A stretch of 64,000 nt of DNA from Pseudomonas helleri. Its GTDB lineage: Bacteria > Pseudomonadota > Gammaproteobacteria > Pseudomonadales > Pseudomonadaceae. Shown piece after piece: positions 1-7,964 of the stretch (its first letter is position 1; every line of letters starts with the position of its first letter). The DNA lies in contig NZ_WIWC01000004.1 in NCBI RefSeq assembly GCF_009600315.1, forward strand, positions 1-64,000, read 5' to 3'. Below the pieces are notes generated by a model. The model was not told the DNA's origin. It did no database searches and saw only the letters and a program-made list of their open reading frames with translations. The translations under genes were made by a program, and so were the position numbers.

Positions 1-743
1 GCCGGCAACAGACAACCGACTGGCTGGGCAGCACGTTTGGGCTGCGGCCATTCACTGTCGCAGACTTGCCAAAGGTGAAGCGGCAACTGCCAGTGCAGTT
101 CGCGGGCCAACTCTTGCAGGCAGCGGACGCCTGCGCTCATCAAGGTGGCATCGACACTTTGGGGTTTGCTCAACGCCCAGACCACCCCGTCCAGCCCACG
201 CCAATGGCTCAAACCTTTCCATTCTGTGAGCAACGCCCCATCGCCCCGCACACTGCCGCCCCACAGCAACACCGTGTCCTGCCCTTCCAGCCAGAGCTGA
301 TCCCTCAAACCGGGGGCGATGGCGTCGACCTCGGCGGGCTCGCCCACGACGAGCAGCAGGCGGATTTTGCGACGCCAGAACAGGCCGTAGTCGTCGCGCA
401 GGTGTTCGCGCAGCGCTCTTACGATTGATCCGTCTCGCGCCGAAGATACCGGACTCAAGGGCGAGATCGGCGCTTGGGCATCCGGCCCCACAACACGCGA
501 CGCCTGGCGAACCGCCAGATGATCCCATGCCAGCAGAATGACCGGGCATAACCAGCAGAGCGCAAACCACACCCCCAGCCCCCACAGCACCAACTGCTTA
601 TGCGCAATCTTCGGCCAGCCCAAATAATCGCCGCACAGGCTATACAACAAGCCACCCAGCAACACCACCAGCGTCATGATCAGCAGGTAGCCCAACCCCA
701 CGCGCACCAACGAACCTTTACCCACGTCCTTAACTGTTGCCAT
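1..743 (-). CDS. Membrane protein at the end of a T6SS effector cluster (3' part outside the window)
   Basis: This open frame starts with ATG at 743 and runs off the left edge, leaving 247 readable codons. The N-terminus begins MATVKDVGKG and carries two hydrophobic stretches, about residues 13-37 and 47-72. A soluble part follows, with a hydrophobic strand near residue 128 (RLLLVVGEP). The start overlaps the end of the upstream membrane-protein gene by 14 nt, so the two are probably translationally coupled and belong to the vgrG-effector operon. The layout of two N-terminal membrane helices followed by a large soluble part is loosely reminiscent of IcmF-type T6SS proteins. No Walker motif is visible, so that similarity is inference only. 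I do not recognise the family. Confidence 0.7.
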   Translation of the reverse strand, partial: MATVKDVGKGSLVRVGLGYLLIMTLVVLLGGLLYSLCGDYLGWPKIAHKQLVLWGLGVWFALCWLCPVILLAWDHLAVRQASRVVGPDAQAPISPLSPVSSARDGSIVRALREHLRDDYGLFWRRKIRLLLVVGEPAEVDAIAPGLRDQLWLEGQDTVLLWGGSVRGDGALLTEWKGLSHWRGLDGVVWALSKPQSVDATLMSAGVRCLQELARELHWQLPLHLWQVCDSEWPQPKRAAQPVGCLLP

Positions 744-1857
744 GAGGCACCGCCACTCCAATCGCCAATCGTTTGTTTGCATCCTGACTCAGCCAACCAC
801 AGGGCTGGCTGGCCTCTCCCGCTTGCAGCAAGGCCAGTGACATGCCGATAAACGGCGCCAAGTCCGCCAACACGCCCCATTGCCCGGCCAGTTGATGTTC
901 CACCGCCGACCACCCTCCCTCCACAAACGCTGCCTGGCTGGTTTTATCCAACGCCAGGCAGGTGCTCGGCGGCGCTTGCAGTCCGGCGTAACGCTGCAAC
1001 TGCGCGCAGAGTTCGGCAGGCGATTCGCCCGCCTGGTACTCGCCCCGGTGTACTAACTGCCGACCCGTTCGGCTGACCCGCCAAAGAAAGCCCGCTTCAC
1101 CGGGCAGCTCGTTATCGTCGGTGCGCTCCACCGACACCACGCCGGCGCACAACAGCCAGTCGTTCTCGCCGCGACAATCGCGGTGGAAGGTATCAATCAA
1201 GTCGTCCAGATCTTTCAGGTTGTGCAAGGGCAAACGGGGCTCGGGCAACACCACGCCCTTGCGGGTCAGCACGCCCACAAAAGCAGCTTGGCTGCTCTCA
1301 TCCCCCACCCAGGCAATCGCACGCAGATGCGGCCAGCACTCGGCCACCCCTGGCCGCTCCAGGGTCAAGCGCGCCAAGTGCCGAGCCAAGGCCGGGGTGC
1401 GCTCGGTGATATCACTGAGCGATAAGGCGCAGCGCAGCATGGGCTGCGTGGCACCCGACGGCGTCGCGGGCTTAGGCAGGGCCGCGCCCGTCATCAGCCG
1501 TTGATAATTGGCTTGCTCGTCGCCCTTGGGGCCCAGCAACACCACATCCTGTACGGGCAACCCCAAAGAGCGGTGTTGCCACCAACGCTGCACGCCCGCC
1601 TCTACCGTGCGCAGGTACACCCTGCGGTTGAACAGCGCGATCTGCCACACCAACACACGTACCGCCAAAATCAGCGCCCAGCACAGCACCAGCACGGCAC
1701 TCCAGAGCCACCCATCCAGACGCGGCTGCTCCTTGGGCCACAGCATCCACAAGGCTGCCGACTGCAACCCGAACAGTAAGGTCAGCCCTAGCCACCAACG
1801 TCGCCAGCGGGGTGGGCCGGGTTCAGTAAACTCGGGATAGTGAGGAGGACGGTTCAT
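730..1857 (-). CDS. Membrane-anchored protein of unknown function in the T6SS cluster
   Basis: A 375-residue protein beginning MNRPPHYPEF. Two hydrophobic segments lie near the N-terminus, about residues 22-40 and 51-73, followed by a soluble domain of roughly 300 residues. I recognise no catalytic motif. Its start overlaps the stop of the PAAR gene by four bases (ATGA), and its end overlaps the next membrane-protein gene by 14 nt. It is therefore a tightly coupled member of the vgrG-DUF4123-immunity-effector-PAAR operon. Position suggests a role in handling the effector, for example as an accessory or chaperone-like membrane factor. That is inference from context only. The partial gene after it has a similar two-helix start, so the pair may act together. 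Confidence 0.75.
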   Translation of the reverse strand: MNRPPHYPEFTEPGPPRWRRWWLGLTLLFGLQSAALWMLWPKEQPRLDGWLWSAVLVLCWALILAVRVLVWQIALFNRRVYLRTVEAGVQRWWQHRSLGLPVQDVVLLGPKGDEQANYQRLMTGAALPKPATPSGATQPMLRCALSLSDITERTPALARHLARLTLERPGVAECWPHLRAIAWVGDESSQAAFVGVLTRKGVVLPEPRLPLHNLKDLDDLIDTFHRDCRGENDWLLCAGVVSVERTDDNELPGEAGFLWRVSRTGRQLVHRGEYQAGESPAELCAQLQRYAGLQAPPSTCLALDKTSQAAFVEGGWSAVEHQLAGQWGVLADLAPFIGMSLALLQAGEASQPCGWLSQDANKRLAIGVAVPHGNS

Positions 1858-2117
1858 GGCGCAACCGACATCGAAGTCGTCGCCAGGGTGCTGACCAACT
1901 CACAACCGCACGCGCAACGGTGCCCGTCCAGCGCCACCGGCTTGCCGTCTATGGTTGAACCGCTAGCGCCTTCAATAATGTGCGTCATGCCATGCAGGTT
2001 GCAGCGGGCTTGATCATCGACACAGGCGACCGGTTTACCGAAAGCCTCGTAGTGCCCTGTCAGCACCTCGCCGCCGAAGGGACGCAAGGGGTCGCCTACA
2101 CGTATCAGAGGCTTCAT
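1854..2117 (-). CDS. PAAR-domain T6SS spike-tip protein
   Basis: An 87-residue protein beginning MKPLIRVGDP, with the G-D-P/H-G repeat pattern of PAAR proteins (RVGDPLRPFGG, then DGHRCACGCELVS near the C-terminus). PAAR proteins form a small metal-bound cone that sharpens the VgrG trimer and can carry effectors. The conserved His and Cys residues near the end (H66, C68, C70, C72) fit zinc coordination at the tip. The gene overlaps the stop of the phospholipase effector by four bases and the following membrane gene by four bases, so it belongs to the same operon as the VgrG at 7965-10355. It has no effector extension, being a bare PAAR of usual size. The effector probably travels as a separate cargo protein. 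Confidence 0.88.
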   Translation of the reverse strand: MKPLIRVGDPLRPFGGEVLTGHYEAFGKPVACVDDQARCNLHGMTHIIEGASGSTIDGKPVALDGHRCACGCELVSTLATTSMSVAP

Positions 2118-4459
2118 GGGGCCACCCCCTTCACCTGCTCGACCAGACTGCCCGTTTGGCGCAGCATTGCATTGGTCTGCTCGATGCGTCGCATGGCGTC
2201 ATCCCACGTAATCTGGCGCTTTTGCTCGGCCGCGACCTGACCAATATGGCGGGTCGGTTGCAGGCTTTTCTCAGCCCCCGGCAGAAACGGCAGCGTCAGG
2301 CCTGTGGCCTTATCGAACACCTTATAGCCGATGCTCGCCGCACCGAGCCCCCCCGCAAACCCGCTCAACCCACCCAAGGCGCCACCGCGCTTGATGCCAT
2401 ACACCGTGGCCCCGGCGATCATCGCCACGCCCACAATGCGACCGGCCACGACCACTGGCGACAATTCGCGGCTGTTGTCATTGCCGAAATAGGTCATGCG
2501 GTAAAAAAAGTAACCCGCCCACATCTCCCGGGTTTCCAGCGTGTCGTACATGAACCAGGCCCGCGAGTCGTGTACCTGGTCATCGAACAACGCCACCAAC
2601 AGGGCCATGTCCGGATCAGCGCTGGGCGTGCCATGAGCGTCACGAAACAATTGTTCACTGCGCCGTTTGCCCAAGGCACTGAGGGTCGCGTGGTCCTGGC
2701 GCTCATCATCTTCATTGAGCAGGTAGACCGCATCTCGCAACATCACATCCAAAAACGTACCCGCTACGCTGGTCTGCTCGCGCTTGCGCCCCGTGTAATC
2801 GAACTTGAACTCTGCGGCCGCCTGGCTGAGTTGGGTCTGGTCGATTTGAGGCTCATAAATGGGTGGGCCGGGGTGCTGAGGGTTACTTATGCGTGCTTTT
2901 ACAGCGTCGGCCTTTAAGGCCTCGTAGGCCTTCTTCGCTTCGCTATCTTTATACGCGGTGAACTCAGTGGCCTCGGTGAAGAACGGCTGACGCGTGTAGC
3001 TGTCTTTATTATCGTTCTCATCATTGGCATAGCGGCCAATGCGCCAACCGGTCATCCAGCCCAATTGATCCGCCAGCGCATCTTCTACGGTGGTGCTCAG
3101 CCGGATGGGTTCGTACTCCCAGGCATGGCCGTTCATGGGCTCAGCGGTGTCGATAACCTGCAGTGTTTTGGTGCGCCAGGCGTTGAAGCGTTCGATGACT
3201 AAAGGGCTAACGTTGAACTCCATTACCGTATCGCGCCCCATGCTTCGCCATTTCGCCTGCGACAACAGATTTTTTGGCAGCACTGCTTCCAACACTTGCA
3301 GTGGGGCTCCTGCTAAAAAGGCGGCGGCATAGAGATCATGCAGAACGATCTGCGACACCAATTCCTTAGTGCCACCCCGGGCCTTGCCCTGATCATTTTT
3401 TGGGTAGCCGCCACCTACATCGGAGTGCACACCGGGGTACACCACTTCGTAGGTGTCGGCGGGGTATTGCCCGTCTTCGTTACGGATCGAATCCAGCGGG
3501 AAGCACGAGCGCTGTTCAAAACCCGCGACAAAATGTCGGCAACACTTCACAAACCTCGGGAAGCGCTGCGCGTCCGGCAATAACTGGGTGTCATCGGCCC
3601 AGTCCATGTGCCCTGCGAAGAACGGGGCCGCATGGGCGATGCCCACCGAGGCAACCGTGTCCAGCACCCCCAGAAACTCGACACTCACGGGTAGCCCAAT
3701 CAGAGATTGAGCGGGCCGCTCGGCCCCCTCTGGGGTGTCGAACAACTCGCTTAGCCAAGTGACAAAGGTGCGAGCCTCGGCAGCCCCCCGGGAGAACCCG
3801 TACACAAACAGCTTGACCCCCAGCACACGCGGCCGGGCCCGCTCTGTCGAGCGTTTAAGCGGGTTAAGCAGGCCCTCCATGACGGCCCGGCGCTTGCGAG
3901 TACCGAAAGCAATCATCAGCGGCGCCGTCAAGGTGCTCATGGCCTCGACCTTGGTTTTGGCGACTGGGTCATCAATTCCGCTTGCAGTCAGTGCAAATGA
4001 CAGGGCACTGGCTACCTGAACCAGCGCCCAGTTAATGCGATCCTCACCGCCCGTGGCAAATTGGAGTCCTTCTTTGCTGTAGTCCAGCTCACCAATTTCG
4101 GGAAATGCAGTGCCGACACCTGGCATGTAATACGAGAAATAGCCTTTAGCCTTCGCATCATTATCTTGAATCGACGCATGATAGAGTTTGGCGATATTAC
4201 TGGGGTGATTCTTCTGGGTGTCATTACTATCGTTATTATTCGTCCCATCAAAAAACAAACTGATATGAAGACTATGACAGCAGTCGGAATGCCGCTTCTG
4301 CCCCCTGGCGTTGACCCCTTGGCGAAAAAGATCTTCCTCAGCTGTTTGTTTGTTGTAATTAGCAGTTACCGTAGCAACTTCCGTCGGCAAACGACCCGAC
4401 AAGGGGAATACCGGAGGAGCCCACACATTAGCTATGGCGCTATTTTTCACTTCGGACAT
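2114..4459 (-). CDS. tle1: T6SS phospholipase effector, DUF2235 (Tle1-type)
   Basis: A 781-residue protein. Near residues 67-76 is the DUF2235 signature SLFFDGTNNN, and at 221-225 the nucleophile elbow GFSRG, with Ser223 the likely catalytic residue. Asp267 (GVLDTVASVG) and His345 (YPGVHSDVGGGY) are suitable partners for a Ser-Asp-His triad. This is the layout of Tle1-type antibacterial lipases, which cut phospholipids in the periplasm of the target cell. A hydrophobic Gly/Ala-rich stretch lies in the last quarter. There is no signal peptide, as expected for cargo loaded in the cytoplasm. Immunity lipoprotein genes lie immediately upstream and the PAAR gene overlaps its end. Its ribosome-binding site (GAAGGAG) lies inside the last immunity gene, so effector translation is coupled to immunity translation. 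Confidence 0.9.
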   Translation of the reverse strand: MSEVKNSAIANVWAPPVFPLSGRLPTEVATVTANYNKQTAEEDLFRQGVNARGQKRHSDCCHSLHISLFFDGTNNNDSNDTQKNHPSNIAKLYHASIQDNDAKAKGYFSYYMPGVGTAFPEIGELDYSKEGLQFATGGEDRINWALVQVASALSFALTASGIDDPVAKTKVEAMSTLTAPLMIAFGTRKRRAVMEGLLNPLKRSTERARPRVLGVKLFVYGFSRGAAEARTFVTWLSELFDTPEGAERPAQSLIGLPVSVEFLGVLDTVASVGIAHAAPFFAGHMDWADDTQLLPDAQRFPRFVKCCRHFVAGFEQRSCFPLDSIRNEDGQYPADTYEVVYPGVHSDVGGGYPKNDQGKARGGTKELVSQIVLHDLYAAAFLAGAPLQVLEAVLPKNLLSQAKWRSMGRDTVMEFNVSPLVIERFNAWRTKTLQVIDTAEPMNGHAWEYEPIRLSTTVEDALADQLGWMTGWRIGRYANDENDNKDSYTRQPFFTEATEFTAYKDSEAKKAYEALKADAVKARISNPQHPGPPIYEPQIDQTQLSQAAAEFKFDYTGRKREQTSVAGTFLDVMLRDAVYLLNEDDERQDHATLSALGKRRSEQLFRDAHGTPSADPDMALLVALFDDQVHDSRAWFMYDTLETREMWAGYFFYRMTYFGNDNSRELSPVVVAGRIVGVAMIAGATVYGIKRGGALGGLSGFAGGLGAASIGYKVFDKATGLTLPFLPGAEKSLQPTRHIGQVAAEQKRQITWDDAMRRIEQTNAMLRQTGSLVEQVKGVAP

Positions 4460-5016
4460 ACAGCGGGCTCCTTCATTTGTCTAGGTTCTTTAATCGGATA
4501 ATTGGGTGAGTGCGATGCCCAGCATGAACTCGTGAGTTTTATCTGGTTGCAGACCAAAAAATGTACTGTAAGGCCACATCTTCTTGTCCCAGGCCACTCC
4601 GGAATATCCAAGGTAGCGCTGTGACGTTGATAACTTGATTCCGCTTTAGCCATAGCAACATCAAATTCATTTGTTCCTAGGGGTGGCAATTTTGCAAAAG
4701 GATCAGGATCGACTTCCCATTCAATATGGGCTTTCAAGCCTGGGCGCCACTTGACCGGCATGATAATGCAGCATGAACTCCCGCCTCCTCCATGAACCCT
4801 GTAACCATTAACCGACAACCAATTGATACCGCCTAATGTGTGATTAACTGCTTGAATATTTCCGCCCGCCATTTCATTGTCCGCAGAAGAGCACCCGACC
4901 AACGCCAGACCTAATAAGCCCAACAAACTTCGGACCAAAAATTTTGTTGCCCTAGTTACGGAAAATAACGGAGGAGCCCACACCTTAGCTATGGAGTTAT
5001 GTTTTACTTCGGACAT
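4447..5016 (-). CDS. DUF3304-type immunity lipoprotein, copy nearest the effector
   Basis: A 189-residue predicted lipoprotein with lipobox LVGC and Cys42 as the acylated residue. The mature part carries the DUF3304 pattern: a Gly-rich turn followed by SCC, then PVKWRPGL and a WEVDPDP segment. Such proteins sit in the periplasm and block Tle1-family lipases. The first ~19 residues (MSEVKHNSIAKVWAPP) are nearly the same as the first residues of the phospholipase effector and lie ahead of the real hydrophobic core, giving an unusually long n-region. The stop overlaps the effector start by 13 nt (ATGTCCGAAGTGA contains both). It is one of four tandem copies at a 557-bp period and closely resembles copies 2 and 3. 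Confidence 0.85.
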   Translation of the reverse strand: MSEVKHNSIAKVWAPPLFSVTRATKFLVRSLLGLLGLALVGCSSADNEMAGGNIQAVNHTLGGINWLSVNGYRVHGGGGSSCCIIMPVKWRPGLKAHIEWEVDPDPFAKLPPLGTNEFDVAMAKAESSYQRHSATLDIPEWPGTRRCGLTVHFLVCNQIKLTSSCWASHSPNYPIKEPRQMKEPAVCPK

Positions 5017-5573
5017 ACAGCGGGCTCCTTCATTTGCTTAGGTTCTTTAATCGGATTATTAGGTGAGCCATAACCCCAGCAAGAAGTTGTGACTTTAATC
5101 TTATTACTGGTCAGAAAATGCACCTTAAGGCCACAAGAATCAGTACCCTGCCACTCTGGAATATCCACTGTAGCGCTGTGGCGCTGAAAACTAGATTCCG
5201 CTTCAGCCATAGCAACCTTAAATTCCTTTGTTCCAAGAGGCGGCAATTTTGCAAACGGATCAGGATCGACTTCCCATTCAATATGGGCTTTCAAGCCTGG
5301 ACGCCACTTGACCGGCAAGATAATGCAGCACGAACTCCCGCCTCCTCCATGAACCCTGTAACCATTAACCGACAACCAATTGATACCGCTTAAGGTGTGG
5401 TTAATGGCTTGAATATTCCCGCCCGCCATTTCATTGTCCGCAGAAGAGCACCCGATCAACGCCAGACCTAATATACCCAAAAAACTTCGGACCAAAAGTT
5501 TTGTTACCCTCGTTACGGGAAACAACGAAAGAGCCCACACTTTAGCTATAGAGTTATTTTTTACTTCGGACAT
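5004..5573 (-). CDS. DUF3304-type immunity lipoprotein, second copy
   Basis: A 189-residue lipoprotein with lipobox LIGC and Cys42. It has the same effector-like first residues (MSEVKNNSIAKVWA) and the same mature fold signature (GGGGSSCC, PVKWRPGL, WEVDPDP) as its neighbours. It is the most divergent of the three hybrid copies in the last third: WQGTDSCGLKVHFLTSNKIK replaces WPGTRRCGLTVHFLVCNQIK. Sequence drift of this kind could mean immunity to a different effector variant. It overlaps the flanking copies by 13 nt on each side, so all copies should be translated in a chain. The immunity role follows from family and position and is not shown by the sequence alone. Confidence 0.85.
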   Translation of the reverse strand: MSEVKNNSIAKVWALSLFPVTRVTKLLVRSFLGILGLALIGCSSADNEMAGGNIQAINHTLSGINWLSVNGYRVHGGGGSSCCIILPVKWRPGLKAHIEWEVDPDPFAKLPPLGTKEFKVAMAEAESSFQRHSATVDIPEWQGTDSCGLKVHFLTSNKIKVTTSCWGYGSPNNPIKEPKQMKEPAVCPK

Positions 5574-6130
5574 ACAGCAGGCTCCTTCATTTCCATAGGG
5601 TCTTTAACCGGATAATTGGGTGAGCGCGGTGCCCAGCATGAACTCGTGAGCTTAATCTGGTTGCAGACCAAAAAATGTACTGTAAGGCCACATCTTCTTG
5701 TCCCAGGCCACTCCGGAATATCCAAGGTAGCGCTGTGGCGTTGATAACTTGATTCCGCTTTAGCCATAGCAACATCAAATTCCTTTGTTCCAAGAGGCGG
5801 CAATTTTGCAAAAGGATCAGGATCAACTTCCCATTCAATATGGGCTTTCAAGCCTGGCCGCCATTTGACCGGCATGATAATGCAGCAGGAGCGCCCCCCT
5901 CCTCCATCAGCCCTGTACCCATTAACCGACAACCAATTGATACCGCCTAAGGTGTGATTAACTGCTTGAATATTCCCGCCCGCCATTTCATTGTCCGCAG
6001 AAGAGCACCCTACCAACGCCAGACCTAATAAACCCAACAAACTTCGGACCAAAAGTTTTGTTGCCCTCGTTACGGGAAATAACGGAGGAGCCCACACTTT
6101 AGCTATGGCGCTATTTTTTACTTCGGACAT
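5561..6130 (-). CDS. DUF3304-type immunity lipoprotein, third copy
   Basis: A 189-residue lipoprotein with lipobox LVGC at Cys42. Its N-terminus, MSEVKNSAIAKVWAPP, is the closest of the three hybrid copies to the effector's own MSEVKNSAIANVWAPP. The turn motif reads ADGGGGRSCC, shared with copy 4 and different from the VHGGGGSSCC of copies 1 and 2. The C-terminus (APRSPNYPVKDPMEMKEPAVCPK in parts) again matches copy 4. This suggests copy 3 arose most directly from copy 4, or was corrected against it by gene conversion. The overlap with copy 4 is 13 nt. Function as periplasmic protection against the Tle1-type lipase is inferred from the family. Confidence 0.85.
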   Translation of the reverse strand: MSEVKNSAIAKVWAPPLFPVTRATKLLVRSLLGLLGLALVGCSSADNEMAGGNIQAVNHTLGGINWLSVNGYRADGGGGRSCCIIMPVKWRPGLKAHIEWEVDPDPFAKLPPLGTKEFDVAMAKAESSYQRHSATLDIPEWPGTRRCGLTVHFLVCNQIKLTSSCWAPRSPNYPVKDPMEMKEPAVCPK

Positions 6131-6642
6131 ACAGCGGGTTCCTTCATTTCCATAGGGTCTTTAATGGGATAATTGGGTGAGCGCGGTGCCCAGCATGAAC
6201 TTGTGAGTTTTATCTGGTTGCAGACCAATAAATGTACTGTAAGGCCACATCTTTTTGTCCCCGGCCACTCCGGAATATCCATTGTGGCGCTGTGGTGCTG
6301 ATAATTGGCTTTATGCTTAACCATAAAAGCTCTGAATTCATCTGTTCCTAATGGCGGTGAAGAAGCAAAAGGATCAGGATCAACTTCCCATTCAATTTGG
6401 GCTTTCAAGCCTGGCCGCCATTTGACCGGCATGATAATGCAGCAGGAGCGCCCCCCTCCTCCATCAGCCCTGTACCCATTAACCGACAACCAATTAATAG
6501 CGCTCAAGGTGTGGTTAATGGCTTGTATATTCCCTCCCGCCATTTCATTGTCCGCAGAAGAGCACCCAAGCAGCATTAAGACCAGCACGCCACAAAACCC
6601 CTGCATCAGTGATGTTCTTATCATTAATCTCATGACTTTCAA
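6118..6642 (-). CDS. DUF3304-type immunity lipoprotein, first copy with its native N-terminus
   Basis: A 174-residue lipoprotein and the first immunity gene of the array in transcription order. Unlike the three downstream copies it starts with a normal, short lipoprotein signal (MKVMRLMIRTSLMQG, lipobox LLGC, Cys27) and lacks the effector-derived lead. The mature part carries SSADNEMAGG, GGGGRSCC, PVKWRPGL and WEVDPDPF, as in the other copies. It differs from them around SSPPLGTDEFRAFMVKHKANYQ. It probably represents the ancestral immunity gene from which the array grew. It lies 63 bp after the YceK-like lipoprotein gene and overlaps the next copy by 13 nt. Confidence 0.85.
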   Translation of the reverse strand: MKVMRLMIRTSLMQGFCGVLVLMLLGCSSADNEMAGGNIQAINHTLSAINWLSVNGYRADGGGGRSCCIIMPVKWRPGLKAQIEWEVDPDPFASSPPLGTDEFRAFMVKHKANYQHHSATMDIPEWPGTKRCGLTVHLLVCNQIKLTSSCWAPRSPNYPIKDPMEMKEPAVCPK

Positions 6643-6705
6643 TGTCCTTGACTACAAGCGGCACACTAGAATTTCAAACACACAGTCAGATAAATAATGC
6701 CGCGA

Positions 6706-7128
6706 TCACTCACCACTTCCACTCAAACAGAAACTCTTATCACGTCCCAACGGTTTGAGTTCCGCTTCATTGGGTCCGCTTTCAGCGAGGCAGTACTCAT
6801 CCCGAAGATACTGATTGAACTCTTGCCTTGCGATAATCTTTTTTTCATGATCGCTGTACAACATCACCGTATCGAATACGAAATCTATCGGCATACTGGC
6901 CAGGATCACAAATGGGCACACGACGCTCAGATAACACAACATAGGACGGGGATCATAACTACCGGTCCCCTCCAACATCAGTAATCTCCAGTCATACTGA
7001 ACGCCAACATAGTAATAAGCCGATTTATGATAAGTTCTCGAAGTGCCGTCTCGCTGAGCTATTGTTCCGCAGCCGGCAATAAGAGTTACCAAGCTAATTA
7101 ATACGATTAAACAAAATCGCTTCAGCAC
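6706..7128 (-). CDS. YceK/YidQ-like (DUF1375) lipoprotein
   Basis: I place the start at GTG 7128, preceded by AGAGG at a good distance. The protein then begins as a clean lipoprotein signal (LKRFCLIVLISLVTLIAGC, with Cys20 acylated). An in-frame GTG at 7203, overlapping the DUF4123 stop (GTGA), would add 25 residues before the signal and also has a GAGG upstream. The mature part resembles the YceK/YidQ family of small envelope lipoproteins: a YVGVQYDW-type segment, then PFVILASMPIDFVFDTVMLYSD with a hydrophobic run, which is typical. Its place inside the effector operon, between adaptor and immunity genes, raises the possibility of a further protective role, but nothing in the sequence proves it. 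Confidence 0.75.
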   Translation of the reverse strand: MLKRFCLIVLISLVTLIAGCGTIAQRDGTSRTYHKSAYYYVGVQYDWRLLMLEGTGSYDPRPMLCYLSVVCPFVILASMPIDFVFDTVMLYSDHEKKIIARQEFNQYLRDEYCLAESGPNEAELKPLGRDKSFCLSGSGE

Positions 7129-7199
7129 GCCAACCTCTAGCAGGTACGGTTTTTTTATTTTGCGAAAAGACTGACTCTCCGATATTCCTTGTTTGAAGT

Positions 7200-7955
7200 T
7201 CACCGTTTTTGCCTCACGTATTCAGCCAAATCACCAAAGTAATTTTCCTGACTGGCTTGCAGCGCCCATGAATATAACGAGGTGAAACGCCGCTCCTGGC
7301 TCGTCTCCAGAGAATCAAAGTCGCCGCTATCCAGTAGCCGCTGTGCATCGCTGATACAGCCGATCACATCGCATTGCAGATCGCTGAGGACCAGCATTGG
7401 GCTAACGTCGCTACTTTGCTGTTGTGCCTGGCACGTACCCGGCAACCACTGCGGTTGATGGTCGCGGTCCAGCCAGCCCCAGTAGGTGGCAGTTTGCAGG
7501 TATTGATTGCGCTGGTCAGGGGTCAGAATGGAGCTCATCAGCGGCGCAAAGATGCGCGGGTCGTAATAGCGCAACAGGCCAGCCTGCCCTCCCCACTGCA
7601 TGTGCGACAGGGCTTGCAGGGCAAGGCTCAAGTCTTCGAACGATAACGGTGAAATCACCACCAGCAGGCGCGCATCGGTGGCGCAGTAATTTATCAACTC
7701 TTCCAGCCAGGCCTGATGCTGCCAATGTGCCAAGTCCAGACGCATCAACAGAGGGGCCTGTTCCAGAAGGCTTTCCTCAGGCGTACCACTGAACAATGAG
7801 AACCATGCAATGGCTGGCCTCACGGCGTTTAACGCAGGGATTGCACAGGTGTCCCAGGCGGACTGGTCAAGCAGTAGGTCAATTTTCTGAGTGCCGAGGC
7901 TGGCACATACCTGTTCGATCTGCTCTTGCCATTGAATACAGGCTGTCATCTGCAT
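7200..7955 (-). CDS. DUF4123 T6SS effector adaptor (Tap/TEC-type)
   Basis: A 251-residue soluble protein. The N-terminal half has the DUF4123 pattern: LLLDQSAWDT, AWFSLFSG, then LINYCATDARLLVVISPL and LLRYYDPRIFAPLM. Proteins of this family load specific effectors onto their matching VgrG and are not themselves secreted. The gene starts 9 bp after the VgrG stop. Two in-frame ATGs lie at 7955 and 7949. The second has better spacing to the upstream GGGAG, so the real start may be two codons later. Position between VgrG and the Tle1-type effector suggests it couples that lipase to this VgrG. Its stop lies in the GTGA overlap with the possible long start of the following lipoprotein gene. Confidence 0.87.
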   Translation of the reverse strand: MQMTACIQWQEQIEQVCASLGTQKIDLLLDQSAWDTCAIPALNAVRPAIAWFSLFSGTPEESLLEQAPLLMRLDLAHWQHQAWLEELINYCATDARLLVVISPLSFEDLSLALQALSHMQWGGQAGLLRYYDPRIFAPLMSSILTPDQRNQYLQTATYWGWLDRDHQPQWLPGTCQAQQQSSDVSPMLVLSDLQCDVIGCISDAQRLLDSGDFDSLETSQERRFTSLYSWALQASQENYFGDLAEYVRQKR

Positions 7956-7964
7956 TTCTCCCTA

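Larger units (their letters stand above)
4447..6642 (-). repeat. Tandem array of immunity genes, 557-bp period
   Basis: Stop positions at 4447, 5004, 5561 and 6118 are exactly 557 bp apart. The units are alike over almost their whole length. Each seam contains the 13-nt stop/start overlap that also joins the last unit to the effector gene. In three units, about the first 58 nt match the first 58 nt of the effector gene, so the repeat unit was copied across the immunity/effector junction. Because 557 is not a multiple of three, neighbouring copies lie in different frames. Confidence 0.9.
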
